DNA of 8,768 nucleotides from Lachnospiraceae bacterium. GTDB lineage: Bacteria > Bacillota > Clostridia > Lachnospirales > Lachnospiraceae. Shown here in pieces: positions 1 through 6,475 of the stretch. The DNA lies in contig JAJQGR010000230.1 in NCBI GenBank assembly GCA_021200345.1, positions 1 through 8,768 on the forward strand. Direction: 5' to 3'. Below the pieces are notes generated by a model. The model saw nothing but the letters and a program-made list of their open reading frames with translations, did not search any database and had not been told where the DNA came from. The position numbers and the translations under genes were made by a program. The number at the start of each line of letters is the position of its first letter. The first letter of the stretch is position 1.

Positions 1-1
1 G

Positions 2-1051
2 GCCAAGGAAGTGGGCGTGAATTTTATCGGCGGATATTCGGCTCTGGTCAATAAAGGCATGACGAAAGCGGATGAAATGCTGATACGGTCTATTCCTGAT
101 GCGATGGCTGTCACTGAACGGGTTTGCAGCTCTGTCAATCTGGGATCCTCCAAGACAGGGATCAATATGGACGCGGTTCGATTGATGGGAGAGGTTATCA
201 AACAGACTGCGGAGAAAACCAAAGAACAGGATTCTCTGGGCTGTGCCAAACTGGTGGTCTTCTGTAACGCACCAGATGACAATCCGTTCATGGCGGGAGC
301 CTTTCATGGTGTCACAGAGGCGGACAGAGTCATTAATGTGGGCGTATCCGGCCCGGGTGTGGTGAAAAACGCTCTGGAGCAGGTACGGGGAGAAAATTTT
401 GAGGTATTATGCGAGACCATCAAAAAGACAGCTTTTAAGGTGACCCGGGTAGGCCAGCTGGTAGCGAAAGAGGCCAGCAGAATGCTGGATGTGCCTTTTG
501 GCATTGTGGATTTGTCTCTGGCCCCCACACCGGCCATCGGCGATTCTGTGGCGGATATTCTGTGTGAGATTGGCCTGGAACAGGCGGGGGCGCCGGGCAC
601 TACGGCCGCTCTGGCGCTTTTAAATGATCAGGTGAAAAAGGGCGGAGTCATGGCCTCTTCCTATGTGGGAGGACTGAGCGGCGCGTTCATTCCGGTCAGT
701 GAGGATCAGGGGATGATCGACGCGGTAAAAGCCGGGGCACTGACGCTGGAAAAGCTGGAGGCAATGACCTGTGTCTGCAGCGTGGGCCTGGATATGATCG
801 CGATCCCCGGCAGCACCAAAGCATCCACCATTTCCGGCATTATTGCCGATGAGATGGCCATCGGTATGGTGAATCAGAAGACCACAGCCGTCCGTGTGAT
901 CCCCGTTGTGGGCAAGGATGTGGGAGACACGGTAGAGTTTGGCGGGCTTTTGGGATATGCCCCCATCATGCCGGTAAATTCTTTCTCCTGTGACGCCTTC
1001 GTGAGCAGGGGCGGCAGAATACCGGCGCCGATTCACAGTTTTAAGAACTAA
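2..1051 (+). CDS. UPF0210 (DUF711, 'PFL family') protein, 5'-truncated
   Basis: The reading frame is open from the left edge (first full codon at 2) to TAA at 1049-1051, giving 349 residues. Family members are about 450 residues, so roughly the first 100 are outside the window. The GTG at 11 is an internal valine codon, not a start, because the frame stays open upstream and the protein already matches the family core there. Family-typical segments are GPGVVKNAL, PTPAIGDSVADI, IPGSTKASTISGIIADE and the C-terminal RGGRIPAPIHSFKN. The family is nicknamed after pyruvate formate-lyase because of a similar fold, but its function is not established and I see no basis for assigning a reaction. Its usual partner, a small ACT-domain protein (UPF0237), would be expected just upstream, outside the window. 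It converges with tmcAL, with 7 nt between the stops, so there is no room for an ordinary terminator between them. Confidence 0.9.
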   Translation, partial: AKEVGVNFIGGYSALVNKGMTKADEMLIRSIPDAMAVTERVCSSVNLGSSKTGINMDAVRLMGEVIKQTAEKTKEQDSLGCAKLVVFCNAPDDNPFMAGAFHGVTEADRVINVGVSGPGVVKNALEQVRGENFEVLCETIKKTAFKVTRVGQLVAKEASRMLDVPFGIVDLSLAPTPAIGDSVADILCEIGLEQAGAPGTTAALALLNDQVKKGGVMASSYVGGLSGAFIPVSEDQGMIDAVKAGALTLEKLEAMTCVCSVGLDMIAIPGSTKASTISGIIADEMAIGMVNQKTTAVRVIPVVGKDVGDTVEFGGLLGYAPIMPVNSFSCDAFVSRGGRIPAPIHSFKN

Positions 1052-1058
1052 AATCGGT

Positions 1059-2288
1059 TTACAAAATCACAAGCTGTTTCTGATATTCCCCCGGCAGCCG
1101 TTCCCCGGATTTGTGATACCGTACACTGTCATAAATCTGACTGGCTTTTACATTCAGGTCAAGAAGCTGCTGCGCCTGGGGCGGCAGAACCGCAGACGCA
1201 TCGGCCAGTTTCGTAATCAGCGGAATTGCCGCACTTGCTTTTAATTGATGAAGTAACGGAGCAGAGTCTTTTCTGAAGCCGAGAATCCTTGCATAAGGCA
1301 CCTGGGCGTGTACGTCCCAGGTGTCTTTTTGAATGCCCAGCAAAATACAGGATAATATACGGCAGATTTTTGCGTACGTGGTATCCTTTGTCCAGAGCAG
1401 GTTGGCAAACTGCTCATAATCTTCAAAGGCGGGGATGGCGTTTTGGATTTTATGCGCCAGCTGCGGCGTTACCTCCGGGTACAGCAATAAATCCTCATAG
1501 CTGCCAGACAGAAGCCTGTAGTGCAAAAGGGCGCTGAAATCCTTTGGAAAAAGCAGAGGGGAATGGGAGGCTTCCCCGGATTGAAGCAAGGTGCGCAGGG
1601 CAGTGGCAGAGGGATAACCGTCGGATTCAGAGGCTGAGCCGGATGGACTCTCACTGGACAGGTAGGCCATTCCTTTTCTTTTCACGGCCACCGGCGTGAT
1701 GGAACTGTTCAGACAGCGTAACGCTTTCAGATATTCCAGCGCCAGAAGAGTGTTGGAATTCTGCTCCCGTGTCAGAAAACGGGTGTCCAGTTCGGGGTAA
1801 GCTTCTGTAACTGCCCGGGCTACCGCGGCAGGATAGCTTCTGCCGTCCTTTAAAGCCTCCTGAAGTGCGCTGCTGAAGGAAGCTGATTCCGATGTAGTGA
1901 GAATGCCGGATTTTGTCTGCTCTGTCTGGAGGAGGGAACGCACCAGTGCCTGCATGGGCTCCAGATCTTTTTCATCTTCCAGGCCAAAGCTGAGATGATC
2001 CACACACCCCAGCTCATGGGCCAGCGACACACCTCCGAAAGCAAACCCCTGGGCGGAGGAGAGGGCGTAAGGAAGCGGCAGCTCCAGCACCAGGTCGCTG
2101 CCTGCCCGCAGAGCCTTTTGAGCTCGCAGAAATTTTTCCTCCACGGCGGGAAGACCGCGCTGCACAAAATCGCCGCTCAGGATGGTGACAATATAATCGG
2201 CGCCGGTCATTTTACGGGTTTGCTCTATATGATACTGATGTCCTCCGTGCAGAGGGTTATATTCTGCGATGATAGCTGCAATCTTCAT
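1059..2288 (-). CDS. tmcAL: tRNA(Met) cytidine acetate ligase TmcAL (YlbM family)
   Basis: TmcAL uses ATP and acetate to make N4-acetylcytidine at the wobble position of elongator tRNA-Met, acting in the cytoplasm. The 409-residue product is close to the roughly 400-415 usual for the family. It begins MKIAAIIAEYNPLHGGHQYH, where H14-G15-G16-H17 is the nucleotidyltransferase HxGH ATP-binding signature, followed by SGDFVQRG and LELPLPYALSSAQG. A later SATALRTLL and the C-terminal VPYARILGF also fit. An ATG at 2300 would add four residues, but I chose 2288 because TGGAAG sits 5 nt ahead of it, while 2300 has only a GGA 2 nt away. The gene is divergent from pta and convergent with the UPF0210 gene. 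Placement next to pta-ackA is common in Clostridia. No convincing promoter for it was found in 2289-2400. Confidence 0.93.
   Translation of the reverse strand: MKIAAIIAEYNPLHGGHQYHIEQTRKMTGADYIVTILSGDFVQRGLPAVEEKFLRAQKALRAGSDLVLELPLPYALSSAQGFAFGGVSLAHELGCVDHLSFGLEDEKDLEPMQALVRSLLQTEQTKSGILTTSESASFSSALQEALKDGRSYPAAVARAVTEAYPELDTRFLTREQNSNTLLALEYLKALRCLNSSITPVAVKRKGMAYLSSESPSGSASESDGYPSATALRTLLQSGEASHSPLLFPKDFSALLHYRLLSGSYEDLLLYPEVTPQLAHKIQNAIPAFEDYEQFANLLWTKDTTYAKICRILSCILLGIQKDTWDVHAQVPYARILGFRKDSAPLLHQLKASAAIPLITKLADASAVLPPQAQQLLDLNVKASQIYDSVRYHKSGERLPGEYQKQLVIL
1295..1330 (+). terminator. Candidate intrinsic terminator on the + strand, inside and antisense to tmcAL
   Basis: Arms CACCTGGG (1299-1306) and CCCAGGTG (1316-1323) are perfect 8-bp complements around a 9-nt loop. 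The stem extends outwards through G1298-U1324 (wobble), G1297-C1325 and two A-U pairs. On the + strand it runs straight into TCTTTTT (1324-1330), the U-tract of a Rho-independent terminator; on the minus strand no U-run follows. It lies about 245 nt past the UPF0210 stop, which has no closer terminator. It is embedded in conserved tmcAL codons (around DTWDVHAQVP), so the structure could be a coincidence of coding sequence. Confidence 0.45.
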
Positions 2289-2375
2289 AAAGACTTCCAT
2301 TCCATTTCTGTTTTATTTGTTAAAAAAATGTCAGAATGTACAAAAAAAAGTGCAATCGAACTGGAAAAATATGCA

Positions 2376-2403
2376 TTTTCACGGGAAGAACCTCTTGTGA
2401 AAA
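2376..2403. promoter_or_regulatory. Inverted repeat overlapping the pta -35 box (possible operator)
   Basis: TTTTCAC at 2376-2382 and GTGAAAA at 2397-2403 are perfect 7-bp complements separated by 14 nt. Half-site centres are 21 bp apart, about two helical turns, as expected for a dimeric DNA-binding regulator. The right half covers the -35 hexamer of the pta promoter, so binding would be expected to block it. No known regulator site is recognised; it does not look like a CcpA cre site. A chance repeat in AT-rich DNA is possible. Confidence 0.3.
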
Positions 2404-2423
2404 AAATCCTTATTTAGTATAAT
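2395..2423 (+). promoter_or_regulatory. Sigma-A-type promoter for pta-ackA
   Basis: TTGTGA (2395-2400) and a consensus TATAAT (2418-2423) are separated by exactly 17 nt. The predicted transcription start is near 2430, giving an untranslated leader of about 80 nt before pta. The upstream DNA is A/T-rich with A-tracts (2322-2328 and 2342-2349), which could act as an UP-like element. This is the strongest promoter seen in the window, fitting a highly expressed central metabolic operon. Confidence 0.8.
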
Positions 2424-2436
2424 ACAGTAAGGAGTT

Positions 2437-2457
2437 TAGGGCAAGAGTCTTGTCCTA
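2437..2457 (+). promoter_or_regulatory. Stem-loop near the 5' end of the pta-ackA leader
   Basis: Nine base pairs form from 2437-2445 against 2449-2457 with an AGT loop, including one G-U pair (TAGGGCAAG / CTTGTCCTA). It starts about 7 nt from the predicted transcript start. A T5 run (2464-2468) lies 7 nt downstream, too far for a standard terminator, so a role in transcript stability is more plausible than attenuation. That role is inferred from position only. Confidence 0.4.
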
Positions 2458-2474
2458 TACATATTTTTACTAAA

Positions 2475-2491
2475 ACGGCCTGACGGGCCGT
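2475..2491 (+). promoter_or_regulatory. Second leader hairpin just upstream of the pta ribosome binding site
   Basis: ACGGCC (2475-2480) pairs perfectly with GGCCGT (2486-2491) around TGACG. The stem ends 6 nt before the AAAGGAG motif at 2498-2504, close enough to influence ribosome access. No known riboswitch or leader-peptide class is recognised. Confidence 0.4.
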
Positions 2492-2497
2492 ATATAG

Positions 2498-2504
2498 AAA
2501 GGAG
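2498..2504 (+). promoter_or_regulatory. Ribosome binding site of pta
   Basis: AAAGGAG stands 8 nt ahead of the ATG at 2513. It is a near-perfect complement of the 16S rRNA tail and fixes the start of pta. Confidence 0.85.
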
Positions 2505-2512
2505 CAGTTAAC

Positions 2513-3517
2513 ATGTCTTATATTGATACAATTAAAGGCAGAGCAAAGCGGGACAAGAAAACCATTGTCTTACCGGAGACCAAGGATAAGAGAACTCTTT
2601 TGGCGGCAGCAAAGATTCTGGAGGAGAATATCGCGAGAGTCGTTCTGATCGGCAATGAGGAGAAGATCATGGACGGCGCAGGCTGGCTGGAGATTGACCT
2701 GGAGCACGCCATCATTGTGGATCCTGTTTCCTCCCCGAAGCTGGACGAGTATACCGAGATGCTCTATGAGCTGAGGAAGAATAAGGGGATGACCATGGAG
2801 AAGGCCAGAGAGCTTCTTCTGGGCGATGGATTGTTTTACGGTGTGATGATGGTCAAGGCCGGAGAGGCTGACGGTATGGTGGCCGGCGCCTGCCATGCGA
2901 CTTCCGATACTTTAAGACCCGCTCTGCAGATTTTAAAGACTGCTCCCGGCACCAAACTGGTGTCAGCGTTTTTTGTGATGAGTGTTCCGGATTGCCAGTA
3001 TGGCGAGAAGGGTACCTTTGTATTCGCTGACTGCGGATTGAATCAGGATCCTACCAGCGAGGAGCTGGCAGCCATCGCTGCTTCCAGCGCGGAGAGCTTC
3101 AAGGCTTTAGTAGGGCCCAGTCCCCGTATTGCCATGCTTTCCCATTCCACCAAGGGCAGCGCCAAGCATGCTCTGGTTGACAAGGTGACGGAAGCCACCC
3201 GCATTGCCCACGAGCAGTATCCTGATCTGGTGCTGGACGGCGAACTTCAGTTGGACGCGGCGCTGGTGGAGTCTGTTGCCAAGAGTAAGGCAAAGGGCAG
3301 CCCGGTGGCCGGCAAAGCCAACGTGCTGATTTTCCCGAACCTGGATGCCGGTAATATTGGATACAAGCTGGTGCAGAGACTGGGTAAGGCTGAGGCTTAT
3401 GGCCCGATTCTGCAGGGCATTGCCAAGCCTGTCAATGATCTTTCCCGCGGCTGCTCCTGGGAGGATATCGTAGGCGTTGTGGCGATTACCGCTGTGCAGG
3501 CACAGCTGAATGGTTAA
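2513..3517 (+). CDS. pta: Phosphate acetyltransferase (phosphotransacetylase)
   Basis: Pta converts acetyl-CoA and phosphate to acetyl phosphate and CoA in the cytoplasm, feeding AckA for ATP formation. The 334-residue product matches the short, single-domain Pta of Firmicutes, without the extra N-terminal domains of the long enterobacterial form. Conserved segments include EADGMVAGA, SDTLRPALQI, VFADC, MLSHSTKGS, DGELQLDAAL, FPNLDAGNIGYKLVQRLG and KPVNDLSRG. S311, R312 and D318 line up with the catalytic Ser309, Arg310 and Asp316 described for the Methanosarcina thermophila enzyme. The start at 2513 is set by AAAGGAG 8 nt upstream. ackA follows after 25 nt with no terminator between, so the two are cotranscribed from the promoter at 2395-2423. 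Confidence 0.97.
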   Translation: MSYIDTIKGRAKRDKKTIVLPETKDKRTLLAAAKILEENIARVVLIGNEEKIMDGAGWLEIDLEHAIIVDPVSSPKLDEYTEMLYELRKNKGMTMEKARELLLGDGLFYGVMMVKAGEADGMVAGACHATSDTLRPALQILKTAPGTKLVSAFFVMSVPDCQYGEKGTFVFADCGLNQDPTSEELAAIAASSAESFKALVGPSPRIAMLSHSTKGSAKHALVDKVTEATRIAHEQYPDLVLDGELQLDAALVESVAKSKAKGSPVAGKANVLIFPNLDAGNIGYKLVQRLGKAEAYGPILQGIAKPVNDLSRGCSWEDIVGVVAITAVQAQLNG

Positions 3518-3542
3518 GCTTAATAGAAAGGATCAGATCACT

Positions 3543-4739
3543 ATGAATATTTTAGTTATCAACTGCGGCAGTTCCTCTCTGAAATTTCAGCTGATCAACG
3601 CTGAGGCAGAAGAAGTGAAAGCAAAGGGTCTCTGCGAGCGTATCGGCATTGAGGGAAGTGTCATCACTTACACCCCCGCCGGCGGGGAAAAGGAGGTTAC
3701 CCAGTCCCCCATGCCCACCCATACCGAGGCTATCAGCCTGGTGCTGGCAGCCCTGACCAATGAGAAGACCGGCGTGGTCAAGTCTCTCTCTGAAATCGGT
3801 GCCGTGGGACATCGTATCGTACATGGCGGGGAGAAATTTGCCTCCAGCTGCATCATCACGGATGAGGTTCAGGCAGCCATCGAGGAGTGCAGCGACCTGG
3901 CTCCTCTTCACAATCCGGCCAACCTGATCGGCGTGAACGCCTGTAAGGAGCTGATGCCCGGGGTACCGATGGTGGCTGTGTTTGATACTGCATTTCACCA
4001 GACGATGCCGGAGAAAGCATATATTTACGCCCTTCCCTATGAGTATTATGAGAAATACAAGATCCTCCGTTATGGATTTCACGGCACCAGCCACGGATAT
4101 GTGGCTGGGCGCACCGCGGCTTTCCTGGGTAAGGACATCATAGAGTTGAAGACCATCGTCTGCCATCTGGGCAACGGTGCTTCCGTTTCCGCGGTGAACG
4201 GAGGAAAATGCGTGGATACGTCCATGGGACTGACTCCGTTGGAGGGACTCTATATGGGTACCCGTTCCGGCGATCTGGACCCGGCTATCCTGGAATTTAT
4301 CGCCAATAAAGAGGGTAAGAATATCACAGAGATTACCAGTATTTTAAATAAAAAGTCCGGTGTCCTGGGCATGTCCTGCGGCCTGTCCAGTGATTTCCGC
4401 GACCTGCAGGAGGCTTATGAGGCGGGTAATCCCGGAGCCATCAGGGCTATGGAAGCATACTGCTACAAGGTAGCGAAGGTCATTGGCTCTTACGTGGCGG
4501 CTTTAAACGGTGTTGATGTTATCACCTTCACTGCCGGCATCGGTGAGAACAGCGGCTTTGTCCGCGAAAAGGTCTGCGCATATCTGGGATATCTGGGTAT
4601 CACTCTGGATGCGGCCGCCAACGGCAGGCGTGGTGATGAGATGGAGATTACTACTCCGGATTCCAAAGTGAAGGTTCTGGTCATTCCGACCAATGAGGAG
4701 CTGGCAATTGCCAGAGACACATACGCTCTGGTAAAGTAA
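3543..4739 (+). CDS. ackA: Acetate kinase
   Basis: AckA transfers phosphate from acetyl phosphate to ADP, giving acetate and ATP; it is reversible and cytoplasmic. The 398-residue product is the usual family length. In the ASKHA fold, NILVINCGSSSLKFQ opens the N-terminal domain. R91 (RIVHGG), D148 (FDTAFHQ), H180 (GFHGTSHGY) and R241 (MGTRSGD) fall at the same numbers as the catalytic residues of the Methanosarcina enzyme. GIGENSG and the TNEE glutamates near 385 complete the active site. I chose ATG 3543 because AAAGGA (3527-3532) precedes it and the protein then begins at the conserved MNILVIN. The in-frame ATG at 3510 overlaps the end of pta and lacks such a site. It is the last gene of the pta-ackA operon, ended by the hairpin at 4780-4812. 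In many clostridia a DUF177 gene and rpmF follow ackA; here they do not. Confidence 0.97.
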   Translation: MNILVINCGSSSLKFQLINAEAEEVKAKGLCERIGIEGSVITYTPAGGEKEVTQSPMPTHTEAISLVLAALTNEKTGVVKSLSEIGAVGHRIVHGGEKFASSCIITDEVQAAIEECSDLAPLHNPANLIGVNACKELMPGVPMVAVFDTAFHQTMPEKAYIYALPYEYYEKYKILRYGFHGTSHGYVAGRTAAFLGKDIIELKTIVCHLGNGASVSAVNGGKCVDTSMGLTPLEGLYMGTRSGDLDPAILEFIANKEGKNITEITSILNKKSGVLGMSCGLSSDFRDLQEAYEAGNPGAIRAMEAYCYKVAKVIGSYVAALNGVDVITFTAGIGENSGFVREKVCAYLGYLGITLDAAANGRRGDEMEITTPDSKVKVLVIPTNEELAIARDTYALVK

Positions 4740-4779
4740 TCACATAAAATTTCCGGCCGCACAGGTGGAAGATTTCATG

Positions 4780-4812
4780 AAGGCGGAGTCTGCTTACTGC
4801 AGATTCCGCCTT
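4780..4812 (+). terminator. Intrinsic terminator of the pta-ackA operon
   Basis: A 14-bp stem, AAGGCGGAGTCTGC (4780-4793) with GCAGATTCCGCCTT (4799-4812), closes on a TTACT loop. Every position pairs, with one G-U wobble. It starts 41 nt after the ackA stop. The trailing sequence TTATCT is a weak U-tract, so termination may be incomplete and some read-through into the glycan genes is possible. Confidence 0.75.
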
Positions 4813-4855
4813 ATCTGATCATTTGCGGTGACATTCTCTCTTATATGGAAAGTAC

Positions 4856-4885
4856 ATTGGAACAGGAATCCAATTTCATCCAATT
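4856..4885. repeat. Cluster of ATCCAATT elements upstream of the glycan promoter
   Basis: ATCCAATT occurs at 4868-4875 and again at 4878-4885, a 10-bp period that places both copies on the same face of the helix. An inverted partial copy, ATTGGA, lies at 4856-4861, forming a 6-bp inverted repeat with TCCAAT at 4869-4874. The last copy ends 23 bp before the -35 box at 4909, a typical location for an activator site. No known regulator motif is recognised, so the role is inferred from arrangement only. Confidence 0.35.
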
Positions 4886-4908
4886 CTCTGCCGTGCCCGT
4901 CAAATGAC

Positions 4909-4937
4909 TTGAAAAGTATGTTTTATTATGTTAGAAT
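4909..4937 (+). promoter_or_regulatory. Sigma-A-type promoter (extended -10) of the glycan operon
   Basis: TTGAAA (4909-4914) and TAGAAT (4932-4937) are spaced by 17 nt, and a TG at 4929-4930 one base ahead of the -10 gives an extended -10 element. Transcription would start near 4943-4944, about 62 nt before the chosen start of the sugar transferase. It lies about 95 bp after the ackA terminator hairpin, which supports independent transcription of the downstream genes. Confidence 0.7.
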
Positions 4938-4952
4938 GAGCCAGTGCGAAAG

Positions 4953-4987
4953 ATAAGCGCGCAATGATGAGCTGTATGTACGCTTAT
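4953..4987 (+). promoter_or_regulatory. Leader hairpin of the glycan operon
   Basis: ATAAGCG (4953-4959) and CGCTTAT (4981-4987) are perfect complements around a 21-nt loop. The structure lies wholly within the predicted untranslated leader and ends 5 nt before the GAGGAAG ribosome binding site. Leader hairpins recognised by NusG paralogues (LoaP, RfaH type) occur ahead of some long polysaccharide or antibiotic operons, but no such specific motif is recognised here. The energetic strength of 7 bp closing a large loop is modest. Confidence 0.35.
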
Positions 4988-4992
4988 GAAAC

Positions 4993-4999
4993 GAGGAAG
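4993..4999 (+). promoter_or_regulatory. Ribosome binding site that decides the sugar-transferase start
   Basis: GAGGAAG lies 6 nt before ATG 5006. The in-frame ATG at 4964, 14 codons further up, has no comparable site, so 5006 is preferred. Confidence 0.75.
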
Positions 5000-5005
5000 A
5001 TCGTT

Positions 5006-6460
5006 ATGTACAAAAAGAATGTTGGAAGCTTCCTGAAGCATTTTGACTTTTTTATACTTGATGTTATCTGTCTGCTGGTGGCTTTTTTGTTGTCCATGCT
5101 TTTTCGCTTTGATGTGATATCGTTGTCGAATCAGGAATTCAGGGATCTCTGGTTAAAGGTTATGGTCATTGCGTGCAGTGCGGATGTTGTGGTGGTCGCC
5201 GTTACCAATCCTTTTCAGGATGTGCTGAAAAGAGGGCATTTCCGTGAACTGATCAGGACGATTCAGCATGTAGTCTGGGTTGAACTGGTACTGATATTCA
5301 TCTTATTTATTTTACAGTTGGCGGATCCGGTGTCCCGCGCTGTTATCGTGATGCTTCCCGCGCTGTATCTGTTTTTATCTTATGTAACACGTTTTTTTTG
5401 GAAACAGTGTCTGAAGTATCGAAAGCTGGCTGACAGAAATCTTCTGGTTATCACTCATCGAACCATGGCGGAAGAGGTGACTGAGAATATTAAGACCGGA
5501 GAATATCAGACCATTCAGGTCAGCGGTTTTATTTTCCTGGATCAAGATCAAAAAGGACAACAGGTCAATGGCATCCCGGTGGTGGCAAATTGGGAGGACA
5601 TGATGGATTATATTTGCCGCAGTTGGGTGGATGAGGTCATGATTGTGCTGCCGGAAGGCGCAGCAAGTCCCAAAAAGCTTTTGCAGCAGTTGTCTGTCGC
5701 CGGTATTACCAGGCACCTGGTAATTATGACCAATGACAGCAGAGTGCAGCACAATGAGGCAGTGGATCAGATTGGAAAGTATACTGTTATTACAGATTTC
5801 ATGAACAGCGTCACCTGGTGGCAGGTTCTGGTGAAGCGACTGATGGATATTGCGGGCGGCCTTGTGGGCTGTGCAATCACCGGGATCATTTATATTTTTC
5901 TTGCTCCGGCCATTAAAAGAAAATCTCCCGGCCCTGTTTTTTTCGCTCAGGAGCGAATTGGCAGAAACGGGCGAAAATTCAAGATCTATAAATTCCGAAG
6001 TATGTATATGGACGCGGAGGACCGCAAAAAAGAGCTGGAAGAGCAGAACCGTGTGAAAGACGGCATGATGTTCAAGCTGGATTTTGACCCCCGGATTATC
6101 GGCAACGAAATCCTGCCTGATGGTACATACAAGACCGGACTTGGCGATTTTATCCGCCGGACATCTCTGGATGAATTTCCTCAGTTTTACAATGTTTTGA
6201 AAGGGGATATGTCCCTGGTTGGCACCCGTCCGCCTACACTGGATGAGTGGGAGAAGTATGATCTGCATCACCGTGCCCGGATGAACACAAAGCCGGGCAT
6301 CACCGGCATGTGGCAGGTAAGCGGCCGCAGCAATATTGTGGATTTTGATGAGGTGGTTCGTCTGGACACCGATTATATTCGCAGCTGGTCCATAGGACTG
6401 GACATAAAGATTTTGTTTAAGACTGTGCTCAGTGTGTTGAAAAAGGAAGGGTCGATGTAG
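5006..6460 (+). CDS. Polyprenyl-phosphate sugar-1-phosphate transferase (WbaP/CpsE-like initiating glycosyltransferase)
   Basis: Enzymes of this family transfer a hexose-1-phosphate from a nucleotide sugar to undecaprenyl phosphate at the inner face of the membrane, the first step of a capsule, exopolysaccharide or glycoprotein glycan. The 484-residue product has the full family layout. Four membrane segments lie at about residues 14-33, 50-67, 84-106 and 109-129. A soluble Rossmann-like central domain covers about 135-260, and the bacterial sugar transferase domain runs from about 277 to the end. It opens with KRLMDIAGG and a re-entrant hydrophobic helix (about 283-305), followed by KFRSM (329-333), TSLDEFPQF with the D389-E390 catalytic pair, GTRPP (406-410) and KPGITGMWQ (from 429). 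All key residues are present. Sugar specificity cannot be read from sequence. It is the first gene of an operon with pseF 15 nt downstream. A T8 run at 5392-5399 and a T7 run at 5937-5943 lie in the coding sequence. Confidence 0.93.
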   Translation: MYKKNVGSFLKHFDFFILDVICLLVAFLLSMLFRFDVISLSNQEFRDLWLKVMVIACSADVVVVAVTNPFQDVLKRGHFRELIRTIQHVVWVELVLIFILFILQLADPVSRAVIVMLPALYLFLSYVTRFFWKQCLKYRKLADRNLLVITHRTMAEEVTENIKTGEYQTIQVSGFIFLDQDQKGQQVNGIPVVANWEDMMDYICRSWVDEVMIVLPEGAASPKKLLQQLSVAGITRHLVIMTNDSRVQHNEAVDQIGKYTVITDFMNSVTWWQVLVKRLMDIAGGLVGCAITGIIYIFLAPAIKRKSPGPVFFAQERIGRNGRKFKIYKFRSMYMDAEDRKKELEEQNRVKDGMMFKLDFDPRIIGNEILPDGTYKTGLGDFIRRTSLDEFPQFYNVLKGDMSLVGTRPPTLDEWEKYDLHHRARMNTKPGITGMWQVSGRSNIVDFDEVVRLDTDYIRSWSIGLDIKILFKTVLSVLKKEGSM

Positions 6461-6475
6461 CGGGAGGAAGAGAAT

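Noticed and set aside
1023..1030. Palindrome CGGCGCCG near the UPF0210 stop, considered as a terminator
   Set aside because: It has no loop and no adjoining T-run on either strand, and it encodes the conserved RIPAP segment.
1165..1195. GC-rich partial hairpin in the tmcAL 3' region, considered as a terminator for the UPF0210 gene
   Set aside because: No U-tract follows on either strand; the hairpin at 1295-1330 fits much better.
2289..2300. Upstream in-frame ATG for tmcAL at 2300
   Set aside because: It would add only MEVF ahead of the family-typical MKIAAIIAEYNP, and the best ribosome binding site overlaps it and serves 2288.
2289..2400. Search for a tmcAL promoter on the minus strand
   Set aside because: A/T-rich runs give several poor -35/-10 pairs, but none has both boxes close to consensus with 17 nt spacing, so none is annotated.
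3510..3542. Upstream in-frame ATG for ackA at 3510
   Set aside because: It would overlap the pta stop, has no ribosome binding site, and adds residues before the conserved MNILVIN start.
3552..4166. A 204-codon open frame on the minus strand
   Set aside because: It is the shadow of ackA, whose catalytic residues are all present in the + frame.
4964..5005. Upstream in-frame ATG for the sugar transferase at 4964
   Set aside because: No Shine-Dalgarno sequence precedes it, whereas GAGGAAG stands 6 nt before ATG 5006.
5375..6271. A 298-codon open frame on the minus strand
   Set aside because: It is antisense to the sugar transferase, whose motifs all fit the + strand. The minus-strand product matches no family I recognise and lacks a clear ribosome binding site.
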